Shown: positions 8,540 through 17,232, counted from the first letter of the stretch. The stretch is 64,000 nucleotides of DNA from DASQHW01 sp963837155 (GCA_963837155.1 CAWIMB010000002.1:1426001-1490000), one strand, 5' to 3'. Notes: generated by a model not told the origin, from the sequence alone. Numbers and translations: made by a program.

Positions 8540-8949
8540 TGGACCGGGAGCGCGGGACCGTCACGCTGTGGGTGCTCGGGTTGTGCATCGCGCTGATGTT
8601 CCTCGGTGGGCTTTCGCTTGATCTGTGGCGAGCCGTCGCCGTCCGTCGCGAGATGTCGGCGATGGCGGACGCGGCCGCGACCGCGGGCGCGAACGGCGTG
8701 GACGAATCCGCGCTCCGGGCCGGTGTCGTACAGCTCGATGCCGATCGCGCGCGTGGCCTCGCGTCACAGACACTCGGCGAGTATCCGCGCACGCCGTCGC
8801 TCGACGCGGCGCGCCTCGACGTGGCCGGCAATCGCGTCACGGTGACGTTGCGCGACCACGTCGACTTCTCACTGCTCGGCATCTTCATGGGCGGCGACCA
8901 CTTCGACGTCGAAGTGCACGCAACCGCGGAGCCGGAAGAACGGCCGTAG
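8539..8949 (+). CDS. TadG-like pilus-associated protein
   Basis: A 136-residue protein from ATG 8539, which shares one base with the previous TGA (GTG 8536 is an alternative start). The N-terminus MDRERGTVTLWVLGLCIALM followed by SLDLWRAVAVRREMSAMADA is the hallmark start of Tad-operon TadG-type proteins: one membrane anchor, then an extracytoplasmic domain. It is shorter than full TadG and lacks a von Willebrand domain. It is the last gene of the operon, and a strong hairpin follows. Confidence 0.78.
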   Translation: MDRERGTVTLWVLGLCIALMFLGGLSLDLWRAVAVRREMSAMADAAATAGANGVDESALRAGVVQLDADRARGLASQTLGEYPRTPSLDAARLDVAGNRVTVTLRDHVDFSLLGIFMGGDHFDVEVHATAEPEERP

Positions 8950-9003
8950 CGTTTGGACACTTCGGAGCGGCCTCCCGAGCCAAACTGCCCAAACGCGCTA
9001 CGG
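8944..9003. terminator. Bidirectional hairpin terminator between convergent genes
   Basis: CCGTAGCGTTTGG (8944-8956) pairs with CCAAACGCGCTACGG (8989-9003) except for a two-base CG bulge. It overlaps the stop codons of both converging genes (8947-8949 on plus, 9000-8998 on minus). An inner alternative pairs GTTTGG (8951-8956) with CCAAAC (8980-8985). There is no U-tract. Confidence 0.6.
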
Positions 9004-12000
9004 CACGGGGCCGACGAGGGCGCTGGTGGCGTCGACGGATCCGCCCTCGTTGCTGCCGGTGACGATGGCCTTGATCTTCTTGGTCTTGTCGGCGGTCGTG
9101 ACCATGTAGTTGTTGGTCGTTGCGCCCGAGATCGTCCCGCAGTTCGTGCCGTTGGCGTCGCACCGCTGCCATTGGTACGTGTAGTTCAGCGTGCCGGCCA
9201 GCGTCCATTGACCGTTTGACACGTGCAACGTGTTGCCGGCCACCGGGTTGCCGGAGATCGTCGGCGGCCCGACGTTCGCGCCCGGGCACCGGTGCAGCGT
9301 GATCGTGTACCAGCGGCCGCAGCTGATCGCAACGGAATAGCTCACGCCAAACGACACGCTGGCGCCGTAACCAAGTGTGGCGCCGAGGTACGCGGTGTGT
9401 ACGCCCGTGTTGGTGATCGGGAACGTGTTCATCTCGTAGGGCACACCATCGGCCGGACCCCAACAGTGCTGACCGGTCGCTCCTACCTTGAACGACACGC
9501 TGCCGGTCTCACAGATGAACGGTCCGTCGGTGTCGCTCGACGGACTGTTGTCGTCGGGCAGGTTGAACGAACGGCCGTCGGGCGTATTCCGCCAGAGGAT
9601 CATGCCTCCAACGTCGAATCCCCAACTGACTCCCGGAATGATTTCGCCATTCCAACCGCCCGAACTAGGCCACGAGACGCTCGCGCCGATGTTGGCCGTG
9701 AGCGTGAACACGACCGATTGGTCGCCATCGGGATCGACGACCACGCACGCGCCTCCCGATGCACCCAAAGCCGGGAAGTTGAGGTTGATGTTGGCGCAAC
9801 TTGCTGCACCGATGTTGCCGAAATTCGCGGCTGCGGCCAAGCCGGCGTTGCGTATCAGGGTTGCCCACCACGTGAGCCGAAGCGCGTCGGACGCGGCGAT
9901 CACGGTCTGGTTGCTCTGCAGGTCTTGGATCCACTGCGGATGCGTCAACCCCTCGCTCACGGCCTTGCCCTTGTGCACCACGTTCGCGCCCGGCCAGAAG
10001 GCAATGGTCGTTCCCGGAAGCAGACCCGTCATTCGGATCAGGCCCAAGTTGTCGAACGTCCCGACCTGGATGTTGAACGCGTGCAAGAACGTTCCATCCG
10101 GGTTGTACAGCTTGAACGAGCCGTGGTTGATGACCGAGCACGTCTCGCAATAGAAGTAGTCCCTGGTACCGAAGTCGATCGTGCCCTGATTGTCGAGCAC
10201 GAGACTGTCGGCCAGTTGCGGCGTTGCGAACAACGTGACGGTCGTGGTCGGACCGATCACCGTGGCGCCGTTGTTCGCCTTGCGAGCGATCATCACGCCG
10301 CTCTGGAGGTCGACGTTGGCGACGTTGAGGTCGCCGGTAAGAACGCTCGGCGCTCCCGTCGTCTCGACCCGGAGCGTTCCCGCGCCGTTCACGTTTCCGG
10401 TGAGCTTGCCCGGCCCGAACCCGCCCGTCTCCCCGGCTTTGCCGATGTTGAGCGTGACACCCGCGGGAATCGTGATATTGCCGGTCATCGTGCCAAGGAC
10501 GTACACCTTGTTGCCAAAGATCGTCTGCGTGTTGACTGCATATGGGTCGGTGAGCACGAGCGTTCCAGTGGCGGAACCGGCAAAGCTGCCGTTCGACACG
10601 TTGTCGCCGGGTGCAAAGCTCGAGGGCGCAAGTCCGTCGAACTTCCTGACCTCGAGTCGCCCATTCAGCGAGTTGATTGCGCCGTCGTTCTCGAGTTGGC
10701 CGGAAGCGTAGAAGTTCGATATCGGTGCGGCGCCCGTCTTGACGACAACGCCGCCGGGGCGGTTGATGAACCGTGGACCGACGACTCGACTGTCGCACAC
10801 CATCCCGAAGACGGCGAACGAAGTCTCCGCGAACTCGAGACGACCCGAGTTCAACCACGTCGCGTCGCAATCGGCGTTCACAAGCCCGTTCTCGAGCATT
10901 CGTACGGTGCCCGTGTTCGACACGGTGATCGCATCGCCCTGCGTCACTCCACCCGACACAAGCACGGTGGTGCTCGGCCCGATGACGGTCGGCGTGCCGT
11001 TGGCTTTGCGGTCGAGGGTTGTGTAGCTCTGGAGCTGCACGGTTGCGACGTTCAGGTCGCCGGTGAGGGTGCTTGTCTGCGGGAACGAGCTGACGCGAAG
11101 GGTTCCCGCGCCACCCACGTTGCCGATGACGTTGCCGGCGCCTCTGCCTCCCGTCAGGTTGGGTTTGCCGACGTTGAACGTCACGCCCGCGGGAATCGTG
11201 ATGTTGCCGGTGATGGTTCCGAGCACGTAGACGTTGTTCGCGAGGGTCGTCTGGGTGTTGAGCTTGTGTGGCCCCTCGAGGTCGACCTCTCCGCTCCCGG
11301 TGCCGGAGAAGCTCCCATTCGACACGTTGTCGCCGGGCGCGAACGATGCCGGCGCGAGACCATCCATCTTCCACATCCGCAGCGTGTTCGTGAGGGAGGT
11401 CACGGTGCCGTCGTTCTCGAGCTGCCCGGACACCCAAAGGTTGGACTCCGGTGCGGTGCCACTCTTGACGACGGTTCCCGCGCTCGTGTTGATGAAGCGC
11501 GGCCCGACTGCCGCGCTCTGGCAGACCATTTGGAAGCTGGCGGACGTCGGCTCCGCGAACTCGAGCCAACCTGCGTTGATCCAGGTCGCGTTGCACGCGC
11601 CGGCTTGTACCGATCCCTGGTCGAGGAGGCGCACGGTACCGGTGTTCCGCACCGTGGTCGCGTTGCCCAGCGACGCATATCCCGTCACCGACACGGTTGT
11701 GCCGCTCCCGATGACCGTCGAGCTGCCATCCGCCTTCGCCTCGAGCGTCACATTGCTCTGGAGCTGAACGAATGCGACGTTCAGATCGCCAGTCAGCGTC
11801 GTGATCTCGCCGGAGCTCATGGCACGCAGCGTGCCACCGCCGCCGACGTTGCCAGCGAGCTTGCCGGCGCCTTGCCCGCCGGTCTCGCCGGTCTTGCCGA
11901 CGCTGAACGTCACACCGGTGGGGATCGTGATGTCGCCCTTGAGGTTTCCGGTGTCGACGACGTTGTTGCCGAACACAACTTGCGGGCTCATGTTCTGCAC

Positions 12001-13143
12001 GCCAGTGCCCATGAATCGCACCTCGCCGGTGCCAGTCCCCGAGAAGCTTCCGGTCGAGATGTTGTCGCCCGGGAATGTTTGTGTGGGCGGCGTGCCGGAA
12101 TTCGAAAGCTGGAGCACGCCCTTCTGGGACGTGATCGTGCCGTCGTTCTCGAACTGTCCGGAGCCGTTGAGGGTGCTCGTCGGCGCGTTCCCGGTCTTGA
12201 TGACCGTGCCTTCGCGCGCGTTGACGAAACGGCCCGCGCTGCACGTTCCGGCGGCGGAGAAGGTATTGCCGGTGAGCTCGAGGCGGCCTCCGTTCCACCA
12301 CAAGCCGCACACACTCAGGCCGCCGTTGTCGGGTATGCGGATCGTGCCCGTGTTGGTCAGTTGCTGCGCGACGTCCACCGGGCCGGTCACCGTGACCGTA
12401 GATGAAGGACCGATGATCATCGGGCCTTGAATGCTCCCGTTCTGCCACGTCACCGGAAGCTCGACGTCGACGCCTTCGCTCGCCGTGACCGTCGCCGCGA
12501 GCGTGAGCGACTTGTACGCGACGATCCGCCGAACGGTAGTGCCTGGTACCGCGATCGTCCCGCCGGGCGTGTCGATCGGGAGACACGCAAAGTCGGTCGT
12601 CGACGGCACCGCGTTCCGAGACCAGTTCGCGGCCGTGGACCAATTCGATGTGCCGGCGCCGCCCGTCCATGTGTTCGTCGCACCGGCGATCGGGCAGCTG
12701 CCCGCGGGCGGGACCACGCCGGTCGCCGCGGAGTTGGCCGAGGTCGATCCGTTCGCGTTCGTGGCCAGTACAACCCCGCGGAACGTCGAGCCCACGTCGC
12801 TGCCCGAGACCACGTAGGTCTTGGTGGTGACGCCGCTGATCGTTGTGCAGTTCCCACCCGAGCTGTTGCAGCGTTGCCAGGAGTAGGCATACGACGTCGG
12901 GTCGCCGTCCCATGTGCCGTTGCCGATCGTGAGCGTCAGGAACACGCCGGGCGTTCCGCTGATCGTTGGCGGCGACGTGTTCGAGGGCGGGTTTCCTCCC
13001 GGGCACCCGGTGAGCAACAGCGCCGCACCCGCAATGAAGCCGAGGAGCCCGACGACTCGCAACCACCGGAGTCGTCGGTCAGGCGCGTCGAGCGGGACCG
13101 CCGAGACGTCGAGCGCTTCCCCACATGATTCCCGCGTCTGCAA
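8998..13143 (-). CDS. Giant repeat lipoprotein with Ig-like ends (putative surface adhesin)
   Basis: A 1,381-residue exported protein. TTG 13143 is chosen because GGGGGAG lies 7 bases upstream. The lipobox is LLTGC after the hydrophobic run VVGLLGFIAGAALLLTGC. Order of parts: lipid anchor; an Ig-like module (TLTIGNGTWDGDP, YSWQRCNSSGGNC); a G/T/N/V-rich central region with three full and one partial unit of about 242 residues, each with DGSSTVIG/NTGTVR/GDLNVA-type beta strands, probably a beta-helix; a unique segment; and a second Ig-like module (NYTYQWQRCDANGTNC) at the C-terminus. No enzyme motif is seen. It lies tail-to-tail with the Tad operon, so a role in attachment is possible. Anchoring is predicted on the outer face of the membrane. 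Confidence 0.75.
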   Translation of the reverse strand: MQTRESCGEALDVSAVPLDAPDRRLRWLRVVGLLGFIAGAALLLTGCPGGNPPSNTSPPTISGTPGVFLTLTIGNGTWDGDPTSYAYSWQRCNSSGGNCTTISGVTTKTYVVSGSDVGSTFRGVVLATNANGSTSANSAATGVVPPAGSCPIAGATNTWTGGAGTSNWSTAANWSRNAVPSTTDFACLPIDTPGGTIAVPGTTVRRIVAYKSLTLAATVTASEGVDVELPVTWQNGSIQGPMIIGPSSTVTVTGPVDVAQQLTNTGTIRIPDNGGLSVCGLWWNGGRLELTGNTFSAAGTCSAGRFVNAREGTVIKTGNAPTSTLNGSGQFENDGTITSQKGVLQLSNSGTPPTQTFPGDNISTGSFSGTGTGEVRFMGTGVQNMSPQVVFGNNVVDTGNLKGDITIPTGVTFSVGKTGETGGQGAGKLAGNVGGGGTLRAMSSGEITTLTGDLNVAFVQLQSNVTLEAKADGSSTVIGSGTTVSVTGYASLGNATTVRNTGTVRLLDQGSVQAGACNATWINAGWLEFAEPTSASFQMVCQSAAVGPRFINTSAGTVVKSGTAPESNLWVSGQLENDGTVTSLTNTLRMWKMDGLAPASFAPGDNVSNGSFSGTGSGEVDLEGPHKLNTQTTLANNVYVLGTITGNITIPAGVTFNVGKPNLTGGRGAGNVIGNVGGAGTLRVSSFPQTSTLTGDLNVATVQLQSYTTLDRKANGTPTVIGPSTTVLVSGGVTQGDAITVSNTGTVRMLENGLVNADCDATWLNSGRLEFAETSFAVFGMVCDSRVVGPRFINRPGGVVVKTGAAPISNFYASGQLENDGAINSLNGRLEVRKFDGLAPSSFAPGDNVSNGSFAGSATGTLVLTDPYAVNTQTIFGNKVYVLGTMTGNITIPAGVTLNIGKAGETGGFGPGKLTGNVNGAGTLRVETTGAPSVLTGDLNVANVDLQSGVMIARKANNGATVIGPTTTVTLFATPQLADSLVLDNQGTIDFGTRDYFYCETCSVINHGSFKLYNPDGTFLHAFNIQVGTFDNLGLIRMTGLLPGTTIAFWPGANVVHKGKAVSEGLTHPQWIQDLQSNQTVIAASDALRLTWWATLIRNAGLAAAANFGNIGAASCANINLNFPALGASGGACVVVDPDGDQSVVFTLTANIGASVSWPSSGGWNGEIIPGVSWGFDVGGMILWRNTPDGRSFNLPDDNSPSSDTDGPFICETGSVSFKVGATGQHCWGPADGVPYEMNTFPITNTGVHTAYLGATLGYGASVSFGVSYSVAISCGRWYTITLHRCPGANVGPPTISGNPVAGNTLHVSNGQWTLAGTLNYTYQWQRCDANGTNCGTISGATTNNYMVTTADKTKKIKAIVTGSNEGGSVDATSALVGPVP
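10150..12365 (-). repeat. Tandem protein-coding repeats in the giant lipoprotein
   Basis: Three full units and part of a fourth, with a period of about 726-729 bp. Comparable anchors (GACGTTSAG on the plus strand) are at 10321, 11047 and 11776. Each unit encodes NTGT, then an acidic/aromatic strand, an ASGQLENDG-like strand, FAPGDNVSNGSF and TIPAGVTFNVGK. The units have diverged at the DNA level. Confidence 0.8.
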
Positions 13144-13150
13144 CGAGCAG

Positions 13151-13175
13151 CTCCCCCGCGTCGGAGCAGAGATTA
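13151..13175 (-). promoter_or_regulatory. Promoter and ribosome binding site of the giant lipoprotein gene
   Basis: On the minus strand TAATCT (13175-13170) is a -10 candidate, followed by GGGGGAG (13157-13151) 7 bases before TTG 13143. The ribosome binding site decides the TTG start over the far-upstream ATG in the same frame. Confidence 0.5.
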
Positions 13176-13212
13176 TTGACGGGGGAGTGGCAGCTGCAAG
13201 GGAGAGACCGTT

Positions 13213-13251
13213 TGGGCACTTCCCCGTTGCGAGAGCCCCGGCAAGTGCCCA
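13213..13251. promoter_or_regulatory. Inverted repeat upstream of the lipoprotein gene
   Basis: TGGGCACTT (13213-13221) and AAGTGCCCA (13243-13251) are perfect 9-base arms with a 21-base spacer. The repeat lies between the upstream gene's terminator and the lipoprotein promoter. It may be an operator or a second hairpin. Confidence 0.3.
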
Positions 13252-13289
13252 CACGCTTCGGGCAGCCGTGCACAGTCAACTTCCGAAGC

Positions 13290-13327
13290 TGCGTGACGTA
13301 CCGGCCCCCGCGCCGGTACGTCACGCA
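13290..13327 (-). terminator. Perfect 15-bp hairpin terminator after the FN3/propeller gene
   Basis: Arms 13290-13304 and 13313-13327 (core GCGTGACGTACCGG) pair perfectly around an 8-base loop. The hairpin starts 11 bases after the stop of the gene ending at 13338. It has no T-run, as is common for actinobacterial terminators. Confidence 0.75.
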
Positions 13328-13337
13328 CGTCGGTTGC

Positions 13338-16300
13338 TTACGATGCGAGCTCGGCGACGATGATGTCGCGGCCGCCGGCGCTGGTGATGTTGCCGCCGCC
13401 GAAGTTGGCGGTACCGGCGAACCCACCGATCGCAAGCACGTGATCCTGAGCGCCGATGGCGACGTCGAGACCCCAGTCGGAGTCGAACGGGTCACCCCAG
13501 ACCTTGTCCCACCTGTACTGGCCGTTGGCGTTGTACTTGGCGACGAAGCCGTCGTACCCACCGAAGCCGGGACGGGCACCGCCGCCGAAGTCGATGTTGC
13601 TCGGCGCCGAGGTGGGCTTCTGGAAGTTGCCGGTGATCGCGAACCCGCCGGTTGAGTCGACCGCGAGGCCGTAGGCGGCGTCGTAGCCCGCGCCACCCAT
13701 GGTCTTGGCCCAGATGCGAGTGCCCGCGGGCGTCCACTTCTGAATCCAGATGTCCGCGCTGCCGTTGCTCCACACCAGACCGGCGCCGAAGTCGACCTGC
13801 AGCTGCCAGACGCCGGTCGCGATCACATTGTTCGCGGCGTCGACACCGACGGCGAACGCGTTGTCGCCGAACGTCGAGCCGAAGCTCTTCACCCACGCAG
13901 TCGTGCCGTTCGGGTTGTATTTCACGATGAATCCGTCGGTCGATGCGTCGACACTGCGCACGCAAGACGGTGGCTGGTTCGACCCGATGCACGCGTCGCT
14001 GTTGCCACCGGCGAAGTCCACGCCGCCCATGAACTCGCCGACGACGATGACACTGTCGTTGCTGTCGACCGCGACGCCCTTGCCGGCGTCGTTCGCCGAG
14101 TTGCCGTACGACCTCGCCCACACGTTCACACCGGTCGGCGTGTAGCGGGCGACGAAGACGTCGGAGCTCGAGCGGTTCGACGACAGTACGACCGAACCGA
14201 AGTCGAGCGTGCCTTGGTACGAGCCGGTCACGACGACGTCACCGTTGGGTGCCATCGCGAGCCCGTAGGCGTAGTCACCTGACTGGTTGCCGACGAACGT
14301 CCGTGACCACACCGGGGCGCCCGTCTGCGAGTCGTAGCGGGCGATGAACGCGTGGGTCGAGTTGGCGGGAACCGTTACCAGGCCGTTGCCGAAGTCGGCC
14401 GTGCCCTGGAAGGTGCCGGCGACGATCACGTCGCCGTCCGGTGCGATGACGATCGCCTGACCGCGGTCGTAGATCGCGCCACCCAAGCGCTTCGACCACA
14501 TCGGCGTGCCGTTCGCAGCGAACTTGGCGACGGGGATATCGGTTTGGCCGACCGACGTGAGCGGCGTGCCGCCGAAGCTCACGCTGCCGGTGAACTCACC
14601 GGTGATCGCGTACGAGCCGTCGGAACCACTGCCGATCGCGTAGCCGTTGTCGATGCCGGTGCCGCCGAACCGCTTCGCGCTCACGTACGCGCCCGGCGGT
14701 TGCGTGGGACACGTCTGGGTGGTCGCGCTCGCGGCCGCCGTGCTCTGGGCCGACTCGTTGCCCGGGTTGGCGTTGTCGATCGCGCTCACCTTGTAGCTGT
14801 ACGCCGTCGTCTGGGCGAGGCCGGTGTCGGTGAACGACGTTCCGGTCAACGGTGCGTTCACCGGCGTGATGCGCGTGCCGTTGCGCCATACGTAGTAGCC
14901 GCGCAGGCCGGAGCCGCCGGTGTCGCTCACTGCGTTCCAGCCGACGTTGACAGTGCTGCACGACGTCGACGATGCGGTCACGCCACCCGGCACGCCGGGT
15001 GCGATCGTGTCGGGGCACGCGGGCGTCGTCGAGCTGGCACCGGCCGGACTCTGCGACGATTCGTTGTTCGCGTTGTCGACCGCGCTCACCTTGTAGGTGT
15101 ATGTCGTGTTCCCCGCGACCGTGTTGTCGACGATCGACGTGCCGGTCACAGGCGCGTTTACGGGCGTCACACGCGTACCGTTGCGCCACACGTAGTAGCC
15201 GCGCAGGCCGGAGCCGCCGGTGTCGGTCGTGGCCGACCAGCCGACGTTCACGCTGTTGCAGGATGTCGCGCTCGCCGTCACCCCACCGGGTACGGCGGGC
15301 GCCACCGTGTCGGGGCACGGATACATCGTCAGCGTGTTCGACGCGGCGCTCTGGTTCGACTCATTGCCGGCATTGTCGATGGCACTGACCTTGTACGTGT
15401 ACTGCACTCCTTGGCTGAGCCCGCTGTCGTCGAAGCGGGTGCCGGTGATCGGGGCATTGGCCGGCGTGATGCGGGTGCCGTTGCGCCACACGTAGTAGCC
15501 GCGCAACCCCGAGCCGCCGGTGTCGGTGACGGCGTTCCACTGCACGATCGTCGTGCTGCACGACAAATAGTCGGCGTTGACGCCGGTCGGGATCCCGGGC
15601 GCAGTCATGTCGGGGCACGCGGGTGTCGTCGCGTTGGCGGCCCCGCTCTGGGCCGATTCGTTGCCGGCGTTGTCGACCGCGCTGACCTTGTAGCTGTACG
15701 CGGTACTGGGTGCGGTGTTGTTGTCGTCCTGGTAGGACGTCGACGTCATCGGCCCGGCGATCAGGGCTCCGTTGCGCCAGAGTTTGTAGCCGCGCAGGCC
15801 CGAGCCGCCGGTGTCGGTCACGGCCGACCAGCTGACGAGCACGTTGCCGCACGACGTCGCGTTCGCCGACACGCCGCCCGGAATGCCGGGAGCGGTGGTG
15901 TCGGGGCACGCGGGTGTGACCGCCTGCCCAAAACCTTGCGCCGACTCGTTGCCGGCGTTGTCGATCGCGCTGACCCGGTATACCGGATCGCTCGAGGGCG
16001 ACGCGGCGGTGTCGGTGTAGGACGTGCCGGTCAGTGGCGCGCCGGCCGGGGTGAGGCGCGTGCTGTCACGCCACACGTAGTAGCCGCGCAGGCCCGAGCC
16101 GCCGGTGTCGGTGACCGCCGACCAGGTCACGCTCACGGACGAGCAAGAGTTCGGAGTTGCGTGCACGTTCTGCGGGACGCCGGGTGCGATGGTGTCCGGG
16201 CACGCGGGCGTGGTCGCGCTCGCGGCGTTGGCGCTCTGGGACGACTCGTTGCCGGCGTTGTCGATCGCGCTGACCTTGTACGAGTAGGTGCTGCTGCCCG

Positions 16301-16973
16301 CAGGCGTGCCGTCGGTGTACGACGTGCCGGAGAGCGGCGCGTTGAGCGGCGTGATCCGGGCGCCGTTACGCCAGACGAAGTAGCCGCGTAGGCCGGAGCC
16401 GCCGGTGTCCGTGACCGCCGACCAGCCGACGGTGATGCTGTTGCAGCCCGTCGCGTGCGCGTTGACGCCGCCGGGAACGCCGGGTGCGATGTTGTCGACC
16501 GGCGTGCCGCCTTGGGTGCGGGCGGACACGACGTTGCTCATCGGGGAGACGGCCTTCTTCTTTCCGCGCGCGTAGACCCGGTAGTAGTACGTCGTTCCGG
16601 CCGCCCGACCGGTGTCGGTGTAGCTCGTCTTGTTGTGGTTCAAGTTCTTGATCTGCGTGAAGGGCCCAGCCGCGGCGGCACTGCGCTCGACGACGTATCC
16701 GGACTCGCGGGTGTTCGGGTCGGACCACTTCAGCGCGACGGAGCTCGTCGTCGTCGTGGGAGTGCCACCCAGCACCGGTGCGTTGAGCTGCACTGTGGCG
16801 CCGAGCGCCGGCCCCAACCCTTGCACCGTAATTGCGCCGAGCGCGATCACGCCCAACGCCAACTTCCCGATGCGCTTGCCGTGCAAGCGCACTCCGCCGA
16901 ATCCGTTCACAGTCCCCCCCGGGATTCTTTGCCTCACCGGCCGGCGTGCGGACACGTCGAGCGGGCGCGACAT
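13338..16973 (-). CDS. Exported FN3-repeat protein with C-terminal beta-propeller (SBBP-like)
   Basis: A 1,211-residue protein from ATG 16973 (TTG 16976 and GTG 16910 are alternatives; GTG 16910 gives a more usual signal peptide). After KRIGKLALGVIALGAITVQG, a signal peptide with likely cleavage at ALGA, come seven fibronectin type III domains. Domains 2-7 are about 97-100 residues, nearly identical in their core DTGGSGLRGYYVWRNGTRI, and each carries cysteines (SC and ACPD). Residues about 740 to the end form repeats of the type FGGTGIDNGYAIGSGSDGS / IVVGEFMGGVDFGG / DGFIVKYNPNG, a SBBP-type propeller. It is probably cell-surface or secreted, binding rather than catalysing. No sortase motif is seen. 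Confidence 0.82.
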   Translation of the reverse strand: MSRPLDVSARRPVRQRIPGGTVNGFGGVRLHGKRIGKLALGVIALGAITVQGLGPALGATVQLNAPVLGGTPTTTTSSVALKWSDPNTRESGYVVERSAAAAGPFTQIKNLNHNKTSYTDTGRAAGTTYYYRVYARGKKKAVSPMSNVVSARTQGGTPVDNIAPGVPGGVNAHATGCNSITVGWSAVTDTGGSGLRGYFVWRNGARITPLNAPLSGTSYTDGTPAGSSTYSYKVSAIDNAGNESSQSANAASATTPACPDTIAPGVPQNVHATPNSCSSVSVTWSAVTDTGGSGLRGYYVWRDSTRLTPAGAPLTGTSYTDTAASPSSDPVYRVSAIDNAGNESAQGFGQAVTPACPDTTAPGIPGGVSANATSCGNVLVSWSAVTDTGGSGLRGYKLWRNGALIAGPMTSTSYQDDNNTAPSTAYSYKVSAVDNAGNESAQSGAANATTPACPDMTAPGIPTGVNADYLSCSTTIVQWNAVTDTGGSGLRGYYVWRNGTRITPANAPITGTRFDDSGLSQGVQYTYKVSAIDNAGNESNQSAASNTLTMYPCPDTVAPAVPGGVTASATSCNSVNVGWSATTDTGGSGLRGYYVWRNGTRVTPVNAPVTGTSIVDNTVAGNTTYTYKVSAVDNANNESSQSPAGASSTTPACPDTIAPGVPGGVTASSTSCSTVNVGWNAVSDTGGSGLRGYYVWRNGTRITPVNAPLTGTSFTDTGLAQTTAYSYKVSAIDNANPGNESAQSTAAASATTQTCPTQPPGAYVSAKRFGGTGIDNGYAIGSGSDGSYAITGEFTGSVSFGGTPLTSVGQTDIPVAKFAANGTPMWSKRLGGAIYDRGQAIVIAPDGDVIVAGTFQGTADFGNGLVTVPANSTHAFIARYDSQTGAPVWSRTFVGNQSGDYAYGLAMAPNGDVVVTGSYQGTLDFGSVVLSSNRSSSDVFVARYTPTGVNVWARSYGNSANDAGKGVAVDSNDSVIVVGEFMGGVDFAGGNSDACIGSNQPPSCVRSVDASTDGFIVKYNPNGTTAWVKSFGSTFGDNAFAVGVDAANNVIATGVWQLQVDFGAGLVWSNGSADIWIQKWTPAGTRIWAKTMGGAGYDAAYGLAVDSTGGFAITGNFQKPTSAPSNIDFGGGARPGFGGYDGFVAKYNANGQYRWDKVWGDPFDSDWGLDVAIGAQDHVLAIGGFAGTANFGGGNITSAGGRDIIVAELAS
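14700..16490 (-). repeat. Six tandem near-identical FN3-encoding repeats
   Basis: The plus-strand anchor CCGCGCAGGCC-GAGCCGCC recurs near 14900, 15200, 15500, 15791, 16084 and 16384, a period of about 291-300 bp. It encodes the strand DTGGSGLRGY in every unit. DNA conservation is highest here, consistent with recent duplication or gene conversion. Confidence 0.85.
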
Positions 16974-16976
16974 CAA

Positions 16977-17120
16977 TCACTGCTCTTCGTGCACGAGCTC
17001 CTTGTGGGGGTGTGCGAAGACGCGCCGCGACGGCGTTGTCGCAACGAGAACGGTCTGCCGGAGCGCGAGCGTCCCCGGCACCAGCCGAGGCGTGCGCAAT
17101 CCCTGCAACCGGGCATTCAT
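16977..17120 (-). CDS. Small hypothetical protein (47 residues) upstream of the FN3 gene
   Basis: ATG 17120 is preceded by GGGGGA 7 bases upstream, and the stop TGA (16979-16977) runs directly into the TTG/ATG start of the FN3 gene (TGATTGATG). Third codon positions are strongly G/C (about 38 of 46 codons), as in real genes here. The product (MNARLQGLRTPRLVPG, then LALRQTVLVATTPSRRVFA and ending HKELVHEEQ) is basic with an acidic tail and has no recognisable family. It may be a coupled leader peptide. Confidence 0.4.
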   Translation of the reverse strand: MNARLQGLRTPRLVPGTLALRQTVLVATTPSRRVFAHPHKELVHEEQ

Positions 17121-17181
17121 CCTTGATTCCCCCCACGTGCACTGGTTTCTTTCGACCAGCGCCGGCCCGAGGCTTGAGAAT

Positions 17182-17232
17182 AGACGTCTGGTAAACCAGT
17201 CCATATAGGCCGTTGGGCCTGGGAGTTACCAG
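17182..17232. promoter_or_regulatory. Palindromic sites in the divergent FN3/thiolase intergenic region
   Basis: AGACGTCT (17182-17189) overlaps CTGGTAAACCAG (17188-17199; arms CTGGT/ACCAG). TTACCAG at 17226-17232 is the inverse of CTGGTAA. Such spaced inverted repeats fit a TetR-type operator controlling the thiolase, but no adjacent regulator gene supports this. Confidence 0.3.

Noticed and set aside
14700..16490. A CRISPR-like array
   Set aside because: Units are about 295 bp, fully coding and encode FN3 domains; there are no short repeats with unique spacers.
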